64,000 nucleotides of DNA from Buddleja alternifolia (GCA_019426215.1 CM033403.1:1679001-1743000); one strand, 5' to 3'. Shown: positions 44,286 through 56,216, counted from the stretch's first letter. Made by a program: numbers and translations. The notes: a model not told the origin generated them from the sequence alone.

Positions 44286-45466
44286 ACATCTAAAACTTAT
44301 TTTTGTGCAACAGCTTATATATAATTCTTGTCATTAATAAACATCTAAAACTTATTTTTGTGACAAAATACACTTAAGATTTCTAATTATTATCAAAGTT
44401 AATATTGTCACGTGATATTTTGTTATTAGTATTTTATTTTTCAGTGCGCGCGAACAAAAAATATTGCCCGTTGCACCTGTTCTATTGCCGCTGCCATGGC
44501 GTATGAATTTACTTTGGCTTTTTCTTTGACTTCTCTCTATACTCACTTTTGACTTCCTGTCCTACGTACAATTCCATCAATTTTGAACCCAATAAGCAAT
44601 TAAGCATACATGTTTTCGTAGCTTTTGGTATCAAACATTTTGAATGATACGTCTTTTGTTGATGTATTAAATCTATTAGTACGGAAATCATGTGACGGAG
44701 CCACGTAGCTTCTATATGTACTTACTTTTCACAGTACTATTTACCTTGGCTGCTACATCTATGACTACTCATTTATTTGCTTGACGTTAGCCTAAACTTT
44801 TAGGGGTAGGTACTATAAGATCAGGCCTAATTTTGCCTTCAATTTGGCACGGTTAGTGAGGTAAATAACAACCACCTACTATTCTTATTACAAGTATATT
44901 AGGTGAATAAGACATATAATTGTTAAATTTTTATTATACACAATTATTCATGCAATATTTTACAATAAAAGATGCAATATGTATAGAGTTTGCAATAGAA
45001 TATCGTATTAGTTATATAATGGATGTAATTTGTGGGAAAAATTCTATGGTTGTGTTTGGCCATATTTTCAAGTTTATTCTTAAAATTTATTTTGAAAGTG
45101 TGAATTATCAATATTTGTGGAATGTATGGTTGTTTTTTTTTAAAATTGTTGGAAGTATTGTTGATGTGATATAAAGATAAGATTTTATTTGTATTTGATG
45201 TATGAAGTGATTAGAGTTAGTTATAAAGTAAGAGAGGGAATAAGTTTAATAGTGAGGGTAAATTAATTAATGATCAAAGATAGTGTGATATGAGTTGAAA
45301 AGTGTAATGATGAGTGCTTATATATTAAAAATGTGTGATAGAAAATGAGAATGTGTATAATTTGGAGAAAATGAGTTTGGGTGTGAATTTTCATTTTCTG
45401 GTGATCCAAAAAATGAAAATTCACCTCAGAAAACACAGCCAAACATATCCTATGTATCTTGCAATA
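44286..45466. other. Intergenic, no gene seen
   Basis: AT-rich. A short phrase ACATCTAAAACTTATTTTTGTG occurs twice at about 44288 and 44341. No gene or RNA is supported. Confidence 0.45.
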
Positions 45467-45474
45467 GGATTAAC

Positions 45475-45965
45475 ATATGATGCACCGACACGGACACGGG
45501 GAATGGGGAACGGCACGACACGGACACGGGGAACGACATTTGTAAAAAAATAGAAAACGACACGGCTGGCCAATTTATTATATATATATATATATATATA
45601 TTATATAATCACATAATTCAACACAAATGAAATATAAAAAACCAAAAACACCCCAAATCAAACACATATAATAAATGGATCTATATAGATACATATAACT
45701 CAAACAAATTCAATCAACAAACCTTTGAGAGATACCTCATACCTTCAATTCTCTATTTCTCTTATATAGGTTTCTTCAATTTGGGGATTTAGCGTTGCCA
45801 ATTTGTGAAATAGGAGTTGAAAAGTAAGAAGATAAACCTGCGATTGTGGCTGCCGGACGATGGCGAAGGGCGATGGGCGTGTCGGAGGCGTGTCGGAGGA
45901 GTGTTGGTGTCCGAACGCGCCCGACACCGCCCGTGGTGGTTTTTTGGAGTGTCAGTGCATCATAG
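45475..45965. mobile_element. hAT-type MITE, 491 bp, copy 2
   Basis: Same element and same length as 30969-31459: ends ATATGATGCACCGACAC and GTGTCAGTGCATCATAG, flanked by GGATTAAC (45467-45474) and GTATTAAC (45966-45973), an 8-bp TSD with one change. It carries a longer (TA)n tract at about 45580-45605 and a small deletion near the left end. The minus-strand frame shared with copy 1 stays open with few replacements. Confidence 0.85.
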
Positions 45966-46299
45966 GTATTAACTAATTGGACCGTATCTTCTATTACACA
46001 ATATTATCATACAACAGTGTCACATCAATGTGAGATTGATAAATGTTCATTTAACTTGAATTATTAGCAATTTTTTTTATAATGTAACAACATTTGAAGT
46101 AAGGGAAAATTGGTAAAAAAATCCCCAATTTCTATTAAAACTGACTATTTAGTCTTTATGCATGTTTTTAAAGTCTGAACTCCCTATCTCAAGTTAAAAC
46201 TTTGTTTTAACTCCTTAATGCTGGTGAAATGTCTAAAATACCCCTAAAGAGCTCTTAATTACACTCTACCATTTGAGGGAGTTTCTTTCTGCCCGCTTT

Positions 46300-47327
46300 T
46301 TTCAGTTCCCGTTCCCCCTATTTAAACTCAAGCTCTTCTCCTCTTCTCTTCATCGTTTTTGACGCCGGAGCTTCGCCGTCTATCTTTCTCACCGGAGTTT
46401 TAAGTCGTGTTTGTTTCTCCCCAGTGCTATAGCCATCGTCTCTCTTCCTCCTCTTCATTTGTGCAGATTATTCGAAGTCAATTTTTCATTTTAAGTTGAA
46501 AAATTCTTCATTTTGGTTTTAATTTTTGATGCTTCAGTTTAGAGGTGTTCATAATTCAAACAAATTTGGACACAATTGTGTCAATGTGTACGGTGATTGA
46601 AACAAAAACTCAATTTTATTTGGAAAACCCTAACTATTAGCTGTTTTGGTCTTAGAAACAGCCTAAAGATTGGGTTTTTTTTAGCTGATTTGATGCCAAA
46701 TTGATGATCTCACATGAGTTTTATCATACGTCATTTTGGTTATTTGATACTTCGACTTAGTGGTGTTCATACGTGAAACAAATATTGGGCACAATTTTGT
46801 GAATGTTTACTGTAATTGAAACAAAACCCCAATTTAATTTTGAAAACCCAAATTTCTCTATTTTGGTCTTATAAGCAGCGTAAAACCTAGTATTTTGTAG
46901 CTGAATAGAAGCCAATTTGAAGATCTCACATCAATTTTATCATACGTCATTTTGGTTATCTGATACTTCAACTTAGTGGTGTTCATATGTCAAACAAATT
47001 TGGGAATAGTTTTGTGAATTTGTACTGTTATAGAAACAAAATCCCAACTTTATTTTGAAAATCATAATATAATTATTCTCTGTTTTGGTTTGAATAATTC
47101 ATCTCAATACTATGAGTTTGTCATTTATTTGGTGATTAATGTATGATTACTTCTCTATGCTTTGCTTAATACGATATTTTACTACGATGGCTAATTCTTG
47201 ATGCTTAATGAATGACATACTACTAGTCCGATACTTCATATGATGTATATCCATACTGAATGTCTATTACTTCATACTTAATAAGCTTTATATAAATACT
47301 ATAATAGTGTTCATTGCTTTTGTACAG
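46300..47327 (+). promoter_or_regulatory. Promoter/leader region of the MULE-like gene
   Basis: CTATTTAAACTC at 46318-46329 resembles a TATA box, followed by a CT-rich 5' UTR-like stretch (CTCTTCTCCTCTTCTCTTC) and then a region of long tandem repeats before the first ATG (47328). Confidence 0.4.
46510..47095 (+). repeat. ~220-bp tandem repeats, three units
   Basis: Units start near 46515, 46735 and 46955 (last one partial). Shared phrases in order: TTTTGGTT, GATACTTCRACTTAGTGGTG, AACAAAWTTTGG, ATTGAAACAAAA, TTTTGGTCTTA, GATCTCACAT and TTTATCATACGTCA. Each complete unit ends with one ATACGTCA, the motif amplified in the arrays downstream. Confidence 0.75.
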
Positions 47328-48940
47328 ATGGCTAAGAAATCTGAGGTAAACAACAATGCAGCATCCACTCTATACCCAATTCACCTAAGAGTATTGCAAA
47401 TAAACGCAGCAGAACTCCTAACCCGGTGTTCTCCTACTTACTTCCTCAACATCGTGGAGAAGTTGGGGAGGAGATGAAGGTGGAGCACAATATTCTCTTG
47501 CAAAGAACTCCTTTTGCATCATATCTGGACATGCCTCATCTAGGCATATCCATGCACCGATTGCAAGCTGTTCTTGCAAGGTTCGATGAAGAGGCCAGTA
47601 CCTTCTCGGTGGGGAACAATATCACTATCCCATTCTCCTCCGTCGAGTTCTCGCTTGTTCTTGGGCTGCACGATGTTGGTGGACATGTTAATTTTAACAT
47701 TGCAGCCTGGAGCGAGACATTGGACCGACTCTTCCCGTGTAAGAAGGTCGAGTTGATTACTCGGGATTTGGTTGCTGAAAAACTGAATATTTATGTACAT
47801 AGGAGTTCGGAAAAGGATATTGAAGATTTGTTTTCGGATTTTTGTCCTTTACTGCTTAGTTTTTTTTTTTTTGATAAAAGTAACTATTGTACTGCAAAAT
47901 TTGTTTATCCGTATCTTGATGGCTTGAGTACCCTGGGGACATATGCTTGGGGACATGCCTCATATTCATATCTGGTTTCCCAGATAGCGCCTTACGGGAA
48001 GGGGGAAACAGATCAGGCTATGTCGAGGGGTGCGTCGTCGGCTTGATGGTAAGCATGTTTTGTGCTAATATATTCAGTAGTTTGATTCAATAATTATTCT
48101 CACAATGCTTTAAGAATTGTAGGCTTGGTTCTATGAGCACGTACCCTCTTTAAGGACGTTGGAATAGGTGAATATGTTACACCGGCTGTTCCAGTGAGGT
48201 GTAGATAAGAAGGTCCATGGTGTCGACTCTTCCGATGTTATCCTGACCAGCCTTCCCCCGCGTGAAGTAATATTTTTAGTTATTTGATGTTTCCTTAGCT
48301 ATTCTTTATAAATCTCAAATAACTAACAAAGATCTAAATTTTGTTATTGTCACCAGGTTTATCCCATCATAGCCTATACTGTCGAAAGAAAATTTATATA
48401 TGCAATGCAACAACCAATTGAGGTAAATTAGCATTGGAAGTTTATGCATTAAGATTTATCCTTTACAAGATTATGTACTAATAATTTGTATATGCAGAGG
48501 TCATTTGGCACTAATAGTGACCCTGACGCCTTGATATATCACTTTCAGAGATTAGAGGCGGAGTTGAAGGTAAAGATGGAAGAGAATGAGGCTTTTAAGA
48601 AAAGAATTTTTTATCTGGAGAATGGACTGAAGGAGGAGGACGAGGAGACTGAGGATGAGGAGGCTGATGAGGCTTACAATGAGGAAAAGGATGGGAAAGG
48701 GGCTAAGGAGGAGGCTGAAAGTCCTGGTCTCCTGGACACGGACACGATGAGCCATGCAGAGCATTAAGGTGAGGAGGCTCAAAAAAAGATTGGTGCCCCA
48801 CAAACTTCCGATGTACTGGAAGATGTGGCTGAAGTGGTGAAGAGAGTAAGGAAAAAGAAACAACATTCAGTTGACTTCATGACACCTCCGAGCATCACAC
48901 CAAGGCCGACAAGAAGGGGGAGATCGGAGCAATACCGATG
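47328..48940 (+). pseudogene. MULE-associated DUF1985-like gene, broken
   Basis: Exon 1 runs from ATG 47328 with a frame change near 47400, then an open frame at 47426-48046 containing ISMHRLQAVLARFD, IPFSSVEFSLVLGLHDVGG, FFFDKSNYCTAKFVYPYLDG and TLGTYAWG. This order resembles the DUF1985/plant-mobile-domain module encoded by many plant MULEs. A second frameshift lies near 48000, then GCVVGLM before donor GTAAGC (48049). Exon 2 continues AWFYEHVPSLRTLE, then a stop. Later exons: about 48358-48421 (YPIIAYTVERKFIYAMQQPIE), then 48499 onward with a coiled coil and a very acidic tract (about 48560-48760). It has at least two frameshifts and three stops. No Ulp1 protease domain was found. Domain naming is from resemblance only. 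Confidence 0.55.
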
Positions 48941-49139
48941 AGCAGGAAGTTGTATTTTCTTATTTTAAACAATGTTAGATATAGAATGATGATGGACAAT
49001 TTCTTTTTCTTTTTCTTTTTTGATAGATGGTAGTTGGTTTTTTTGTTTTTTTTTTTAACAGGGTGTTGACAGTATATGTTTCATTTTGATGTATATATTC
49101 CGTACCTCTTAGTTTACATCATATATCCCAATTAAATTG

Positions 49140-50450
49140 CAACCATACGTCGCTATTATGTACATACGTCAATTTGAGTATATTAATATGTCATATCAAC
49201 TGTACTATACATGGATTGATGGAAAATAATATGTCAATTGATTGCCAAACATACATCAATTTCAATGTACTAATACGTCAAATGAAGTATACCTATACAT
49301 CGATTGATGGAAAACCATACATCAATTGGTAAACAAACATACATCAAATTCAATGTACTATACGTCAAACGAAGTGTACCTATACATCGATTGATGGAAA
49401 ACAATACGTCAATTGGTAGACAAACATACGTCAATTTTATTGTACTAATACGGCAATGAAGTGTACCTATACGTCGACTGATGGAAGATAATACGTTAAT
49501 TAGTAGACAAACATACGTTAATTTCAATGTACTAGTACGTCAAATGAAGTGTACCTATACATCGATTGATGGAAGACAATACGTCAACTGGTAAACAAAC
49601 ATACATCAATTTCAATGTTCTAATATGTTAAATGAAGTGTACCTATACGTCGATTGATGGAAAATAATACGTCAATTGGTAGACAAACATACATCAATTT
49701 CTATGTACTAATACGTCAAATGAAGTGTACCTATACGTCGATTGATGAAAAACAATACGCCAATTGGTAGATAAACATACGTCAAATAAAGTGTACCTAT
49801 ACGGCGATTGATGGAATTGACATGCATTCATACGTCAATTTCACACAAATATACGCCGATTGATATGTACCGAACGTCATATTAAGTGTACCTATACGTT
49901 GACAAATGGAAACTAATATGTCGATTGACTAGCGTACATACGTCAATTTGAGACAAGTACACGTCGATATTATGTATTCATATGTCATAATAAGTATACC
50001 TATACGTTGATTAATGAACAAAAATACATCAATTGACATCATTCATAGGTCAATTTAAGATAAATATACGCAGATTGATATGTACCAAACGTCATGTTAA
50101 GTGTACTTATACGTCGACTAATGGAAACTAATATGTCCACTGACTGGCGCGCATACGTCAATTTGAGGCAAATACAAGTCGATATTATGTACTCATACGT
50201 CCTACTAAATGTACGTATACGTCGATTCATAAAAAATAATACTCGATTGATAGACATCCATATGTCGATATTATGTATAAATACGTCATATGAAGTGTAC
50301 CTATACATCGATTAATGAACAATAATACGTCAATTGACATCATTCATACGTCAATTTTAGATAAATATATGTTGATTGATATGTACCAAATGTCATGTTA
50401 AGCGTACCCATACGTCGATTAATGAAAAATAATACGTGTACCTAGTAGTA
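49140..50450 (+). repeat. TACGTC array: 22-bp monomers in an 88-bp higher-order unit
   Basis: From about 49262 to 49795 at least six ~88-bp units follow each other (phrase AATTGGTAGACAAACA at 49324, 49411, 49498, 49586, 49674, 49762). Each contains four 22-bp monomers, all starting TACGTC or a one-base variant: TACGTCAATTGGTAG..., TACGTCAATTTCAATG..., TACGTCAAATGAAG..., TACGTCGATTGATGG... The rest of the interval is the same array, more diverged. The motif spacing is about two helical turns. The complementary strand reads GACGTA, containing the TGACG core of bZIP sites. Minus-strand ORFs here are by-products of an 87-bp local period. Confidence 0.85.
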
Positions 50451-50740
50451 GTGTTTACACACATTATGTTTGTGAAATATATATAATCATGTCTATAAAT
50501 ATCTCAAACTATAAATATTTACGCATAGAGTTAAGTGACTACTAGTAGTAGAGTGGCTACACACAGTCTTTGGTACATACATTGCTAAGTCAAGTGATTA
50601 CTAGTAGTAGTGCCTACACACCTTATGTTTGTGAAAGAAATGTAACGTTATTGATTCAGCTAATATGATCACAACATAAAATATTACAAATTGATGCATT
50701 CGTTCATAAAATGCTTGTCCAAATATACTCACGTGTGTCA
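50451..50740 (+). repeat. Repeated ACTAGTAGTAG ... TACACAC phrases
   Basis: CTAGTAGTAGTG(TTT)ACACAC recurs three times (about 50443, 50540 and 50600), with TTATGTTTGTGAAA following two of them. Non-coding. Confidence 0.5.
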
Positions 50741-50745
50741 ATAGA

Positions 50746-50801
50746 TTTAGGGTTTGGGGTTTAGGGTTTGGGGTTTAGGGTTTGGGGTTTAGGGTTTGGG
50801 T
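50746..50801 (+). repeat. Telomere-like tract (TTTAGGG/TTTGGGG alternating)
   Basis: Four TTTAGGG units strictly alternate with TTTGGGG. The plant telomere repeat is TTTAGGG; the regular alternation points to amplification of a 14-bp dimer rather than healing of a chromosome end. Confidence 0.8.
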
Positions 50802-50804
50802 AAG

Positions 50805-51070
50805 TGTTAAACCGACGTACTATTTCTTATGAAATATTGTATTGTAATGACTAAAGGGATATATTTAATAAATATAAAGGCTGTATATCAACATTGAAGC
50901 TGACGTATAAGTTGTACAGGAACGACGTACTTGGGTGACCTAACGACGTATGTAAGTTGTCTAATGACATACGTGGTCTACTAGGTTGACATATTTGTAT
51001 AAAAAAATTTACATTTCAAATGACGTATTTCAACAGCAAACCGACGTACTATTACACATAAAATGTTGTA
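50805..51070 (-). repeat. TACGTC motif patch in reverse orientation
   Basis: Here the plus strand carries GACGTA repeatedly (ACCGACGTACTATT twice, CTGACGTATAAG, AACGACGTACTTGG, AACGACGTATG, ATGACGTATTTC), the reverse complement of the array motif, with longer and less regular spacing. The phrase GACGTACTATT...AATRTTGTATTGTAA is duplicated about 230 bp apart. Confidence 0.65.
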
Positions 51071-51180
51071 TTGTAACGACTATCGTTTTTACTATTGGGT
51101 CTCATGAATGGTATCTTTTTATGATAATTTTATAGTGATTTCATATGATTGTATTGATTTATATTTCTTAATGTCTATGC

Positions 51181-51503
51181 AGAATAACCCAAATGCTGCT
51201 CGGTACCGGTATGAAGGGGAAGTACATTGGCAAAAGATTAAGGTCTTATTTAACGAGAACTTCATCTCTGAGACAGATGTATGGCCTGCACCACAACTAT
51301 ATGCAGGGCTGGAGAATGACGATTAAGACCCTATTAAGAATGACAATCAAGACCCTATAGAGAATGACAATCAAGACCCTATGGAGAACGGATATAATGA
51401 AGATCATCAAGACCCTATGCAGAATGGTGTGATGGAGAATGATGTGGTGGAGAATGGTGTGATGGATAATGGTGTGATGATTAATGGTAGTGACTCTGAA
51501 TAG
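51181..51503 (+). pseudogene. C-terminal exon of a second MULE-unit gene
   Basis: Follows a good 3' splice site (TTAATGTCTATGCAG, ending 51180). Reads NNPNAARYRYEGEVHWQKIK, then LFNENFISETDVWPAPQL, one TAA (about 51325) where CAA is expected, and then in the same frame a degenerate repeat of NDNQDPIEN-type units and NGVMEN-type units, ending GSDSE-stop. The upstream exons were not identified, so it may be the end of the DUF1985-like gene or of another one. Confidence 0.45.
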
Positions 51504-51649
51504 GTTTATGTTTATGACCGCTGGCTACATATTAGGTTTTTTATTTTTAATTAACAATGGTAATGTAATGAAGGGGGATACTATTTAATAGTAATATGAA
51601 TTATTATTTATGATTTATGGTTACTTTTTTAGTACAATATCTTCAAATA

Positions 51650-52470
51650 TAATTGACTTGCATTCATATGTCAATTTGCATGTACTAGTACATCATGTCA
51701 AGTGTACCTACACGTCAATTGATAGACATCCATACATTTATATTATGTATTAAAACGTCATATCAAATGAATCTATACGTCGATTGATGGAAAATAATAC
51801 GTCAATTGACTTCCACTCATACGTCAATTTGAATATACTAGTACGTCATATCCGGTGTAACTATACGTCAATTGATTGACATCCATACGTTGATATTATG
51901 TATTAATATGTCATATTAAATGAATCTATATGTCGATTGATGGAAAATATTACGTCACTTGACTTGCATTCATAAGTCAATTTGAATGTACTAATACATC
52001 ATATTAATGTATTATTACGTCAATTGATAGACATCCATACGTCAATTTAAATGTACTAATACGTCATATTAATGTATTATTACGTCAATTGATAGACATC
52101 CATATGTTAATTTCAATGTACTAATACGTCATATCAAGTGTATCTATATGTCAATTGATTGACATGCATACGTTGACATTATGTATTAATACATCATATC
52201 ATTCGTATCTATACGTCTATTGAAGAAAGATAATAGGCCAATTGACTTCCATTCATACGTCAATTTACCTATACGCCAATTAATAGACATCCATACGTCG
52301 ATATAATGTATTGATACATCATATCAACTATACCTATACGTCAATTGAAAGAAAAAATATGTTGATATTATGTATTAATACGTCATATCAATTGAACCTA
52401 TACGTCGATTGATGAAAATAATACTTCAATTGATGGAAAATAATACGTCGTTTGACTTCAATTCATATTG
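51650..52470 (+). repeat. Second TACGTC array, 22-bp period
   Basis: Same motif and spacing as the first array (for example TACGTCAATTTAAATG..., TACGTCATATTAATG..., TACGTCAATTGATAG..., spaced 22, 21 and 22 bp around 52020-52110), more diverged overall. The word CAATTGATAGACATCCATACG recurs many times. Confidence 0.8.
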
Positions 52471-52689
52471 TTATTTATGATTTTATGGTTACTTTTTAGT
52501 ACAATATCTTCAAATGGAATGTCAATGAAACACATGATCGTAGATTTTGTGCAACAATTGGTGGTATCTCCAAGAAAATGATCCACCAAAGTATTTATTA
52601 CAAGCCAACAAACGTAATATTTTTGGTAATACAAGTGAAACAAGATAATACAACACAACTATAGTACAAATCATAATATTACAACTCTT

Positions 52690-53540
52690 CGAATTGGCCT
52701 CTCTCATTTTCTAGCAACTAGTTTGTCTACATGACCGCTTTGGTATTCCTCTATTGCTCAGCATTTCTCGGGTCCGTTTTCTACATATAAAGAGTGAAAA
52801 CAACGAGAAAGATGATTGTTAGTAATAAGTAAAGGTAAATTGAAGTTGTACAACACCACCCTAATGTTGTCCTAATAATTTACATCCGACGTAATATCCA
52901 TGAACAAATGCAGTATCCAAATATACATGTGCAACATTTGTATTATTATCCCATATGAGGTAATTTTAGTGCAGAGTAGATACATACATTAATTCTTCAA
53001 ACATACTCCTGATACATAAGTAGCGTAAGAAAGTGCAAATTAGACATATTTTTACTTCATAAATGTCATACTTTGTATTTCAAACGCAATATTTCTGTCT
53101 CGCTACATGAGGTAATTGCTAAGTATTCATAAGCCATACACATACGTAATTTCAATGATTAATGCAGTATTTTATAACTTGAGTAATACTACTAAATGAG
53201 CTTTCTTCTTTTCATAGCAAACAAACAAAGAGCCAGCATTCCCCAAAGTAAATGCCACAAAGTATTACCTGCCAGTATAGCTGTTTTTGCCTCGGCGATC
53301 ATTTAGCTCACTATTGGTAACTGCCATCATGTCAATGATAGGCAGTTTGAGGAGTTTATGCAGCCGACACATATTGAGGACGTCCTCATCCTCTTTTAAA
53401 GTCACATACAATTCGTAAGGAGGAGCAAATTATCGCAATTGAATACATCCTAATTTCATTTCAGGCCACTTTCTTGCAAAAACAGTGAAAACATCCATCA
53501 GAGTGGTTCCTTTAAAAATTGAAATCACATCAAGCTCATC
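52690..53540 (-). pseudogene. MuDR-like transposase remnant
   Basis: Minus strand from about 53533: DVISIFKGTTLMDVFTVFAR, KWPEMKLGCIQLR, a TAA stop, then FAPPYELYVTLKEDEDVLNM, CRLHKLLKLPIIDMMAV, ending at a good splice donor (CAG|GTAATA near 53272). The pattern 'RY..P......TLK.D.D...M' is that of the N-terminal PB1-like region of MULE transposases. About 500 bp further on, TREMLSNRGIPKRSCRQ near 52710-52780 looks like a basic C-terminus. The DDE catalytic core is absent, so the element cannot move by itself. Confidence 0.45.
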
Positions 53541-53815
53541 GTTGTAAGTGCAAATTCATAATATTTGAAATTCACCTGTTTGCGCAGTTGTATCCATTTG
53601 CTTCACTACTTATGGTGGTGGTGGTGGTTACAGACTCAATTCAGATGTTTGCACAGTTGTATCCATTTGCATCATCGTCGGGTAACAGAGCCAATTCAGA
53701 TGACGATTATCATATTATGAAACTACGTTCCGAATAGATATCGATAACATTTTGAATTTCTTAATTCCAATTTTGGATGAATGAGAAATCAATGGTTAAA
53801 GTTTGGCATTTGAAT
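53541..53815. other. End of the MULE-like region
   Basis: Contains a near-duplication of TTTGCRCAGTTGTATCCATTTGC (about 53579 and 53648) and a (GGT)n run at 53611-53625. No element boundary could be fixed. Confidence 0.35.
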
Positions 53816-54755
53816 TGTGGAAATGTGGATATCCCACATAGGTTCAACAACTTAATATAAGTAAGCTTATATATTGGACGGTTGAAAATAAGTTTTGGCC
53901 CTTGGGTCATCCACTTTGGGCCTTTGTGTGAAAGGGGGAGGAGCTATGCAATTAGGCTTAGGCACAATTTCTTAGCTTTTCACTCTGGACCAGACTTCGG
54001 ACCCGGACCCGGACCTGGACCTGGACCTGGACCGGGTTCAGGCTTTGGCTCGGGCACGGCTACGCCATGGACTTGGTCTTGGTCTTTGGCTTGGACTTGG
54101 GTCGCGGGTCATGGTTCATGGGTCGGTCCACCCATATTTATTTTTTTGGATAAAAGTTTATTATATTAATTAATTATTAATTAATTTAATTAATACTTTC
54201 ACATTAAGTTTGAACTATTAGATTTCAATTTAATTAAACAGTCGCGATGGTGAATCACAAGCTTTCGATCGATGGCCACGATCGAACGAGTGTATTACAC
54301 CAGTAGTCCATGTATGGATCAGTTGACCGAACGGGTGCGCTGTGCATCTGTTGCACCGAAACAATGCCTGCTTGGACTGCAAAGGCGCCTTTTCATCTTG
54401 CTGGGGCTATTTTGTAAAGTCCAAAAAGTTGCAACTTTTCAGTCCCCCAACTTTTGGAAGTCTATAAATAGGACCTTCCTATTTTCGGATTTTTCACACC
54501 AAAGTATTAACTTTATATCTCTTTTCTCTTTTAAGTACTAAATTGAGTACATAAAAGAATTCTTCATTCATAAATCGAGAGTTCTAGTAGAAGCTTGTTC
54601 GCTAGGTTTAGAAATTTGGAGTGGTTCTATTTCTAAGACGATAGTCATTGTATCTTGGGACAAAAAAGCCGTATCCCGTGACCACTAAAAGCGAGATGTT
54701 ATTATGTTAAGGAAATCAGGTAACCCGTGTTTTGACTATACCAATTTCCATAACA
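53816..54755 (+). mobile_element. Probable solo LTR, ~940 bp
   Basis: Begins TGTGGAAATGTGG and ends AATTTCCATAACA, giving short inverted ends. The stretch TATCCCACATAGG near the start, a TATAAATAGGACC promoter at about 54463-54475 and a pyrimidine-rich U5-like segment all fit a plant LTR. No TSD matches at these exact ends, so the boundaries are uncertain. Confidence 0.4.
53994..54036. repeat. GGACCC/GGACCT hexamer minisatellite
   Basis: Six to seven tandem copies of GGACCY. It encodes a Gly-Pro run in one frame, which explains the local ORF. Confidence 0.75.
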
Positions 54756-56216
54756 AGTGTTAGTATATTTTAGACTACACTTTATCTCTAAAAACTTGTT
54801 GAAATAATAGGTACGCTCCGATTTTCAATACCAACATTTTTTTTTGGAGCTCTAGTCCTGGCCAGTAGATGAGAGTAGTCTAATAAAAAAATGAATTTTG
54901 TGCTGTTGGATTTGATAGATCAGTTGCATGCGATTCTTGCAGGTTGGAAATTATCTGAAACGTGTATGGCATTAAAGTCCGACTTTTGTTAAAGAATTGC
55001 CATAATCATGTCAATCAAACGACCACATGTATAAAACTAAAGGACCAATGCCAGATCCACGAAAATGTGTGTCCTTCACAAGAGGCAATCAAAAATTGAG
55101 ATACGCTACAATTTTGTCTCATCACCTCCATTTCTTTTGGAAAGAAAGGGGAATAGGAATAGCAATTCCATTTGTTTCTTTCGCGTTTTTTGTCTAATTT
55201 TTGACAACGGCTCAATACTAGTGATTTGACCACATTATTGCGCCTCCAATGTGTAAAGTATGTACAATTTTGATCCAAAAGATAAATCTAGAGTGGGAAT
55301 AATTACGTGCACGCCAGGTGGCCGTTAAGCCTCAATCGACTCATTAAATCTTTAGCCAAAATGGTTACATAATGACTTTCTTTCCAATTTTCATCTCATT
55401 TGCTGTTTCCTTTTTTATTTCTCGAGCTTTCGTGATCCTTTCCCTCTCTTGAATTAGGAAAACTTTTGGTGTACCCTAGATAATATACATTAAGTGGTAT
55501 AAATTATTCCACATCAACACATTAGGCGATTATTTTTTAAGTTACAACAGCACATTATATGATCATTTACTAATATTACATTATTTACAACATTTGATGT
55601 ACAACACCGCACCGATGAATTTTTCCCATTGTTATTGTATCATGAAAATCTTGGATGAAGAGCCATTCGATCAATGGAGCATCAGCCTTGTCAAATATGA
55701 ATGATGAGCCTAGAGTTTAGGTCTTTTTTTGTTAGTTACCTAGACTGTGTGAGTATATTAGTTTTTATACGAATTTCCGTGCTAAAGTTTTAAACAAATT
55801 GTGCACTTCTTTAAAAAATTCAAAAACTAAATTATTCAAGTTCTGAACTTTTAACAGATTAAGACGACCAAATAATTTTTAGAGAATTAATTTTATATTA
55901 GGGTAAGAATTGAGCTCAAATATGACATGTATAACAAATTTTATTAATAATATAAATCAAAAGTTTGTAAATTTGTGATTACATTATAATTTATGTTAGT
56001 GAAAATTTTAATCTGGACCTAACAACCCTTTGAAGATTAATCAGTCCAAACTACTTGTTCAAATACTTACAATAACTAGTAGTATCTTCTGAAATTTGTA
56101 AATCAAATATGCTATAACAACGTAACAAGAATTTTTCTATATTTGCGTATCATTATCGAAAATTCTTAAAGAAAAGAAAAAGAAGAAGAAGAAAAGGCTG
56201 CTTAGTCCATATATAG

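Noticed and set aside
47426..47428. GTG as the start codon of the DUF1985-like frame
   Set aside because: Plant genes start with ATG; the frame is open upstream of the GTG and the ATG at 47328 lies before a frameshift, so this is an internal codon of a broken exon.
49262..49795. Possible CRISPR-like array
   Set aside because: There are no constant repeats with unique spacers; all four monomers recur in order, and this is plant nuclear DNA.
49270..50308. Minus-strand ORFs rich in LTYVCLPIDV repeats
   Set aside because: They are a translation of the TACGTC array where the local period is 87 bp, a multiple of three; the true 88-bp unit does not keep a frame.
53882..54169. ORF with a Gly-Pro run
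   Set aside because: A translation of a GGACCY hexamer minisatellite within a probable LTR.
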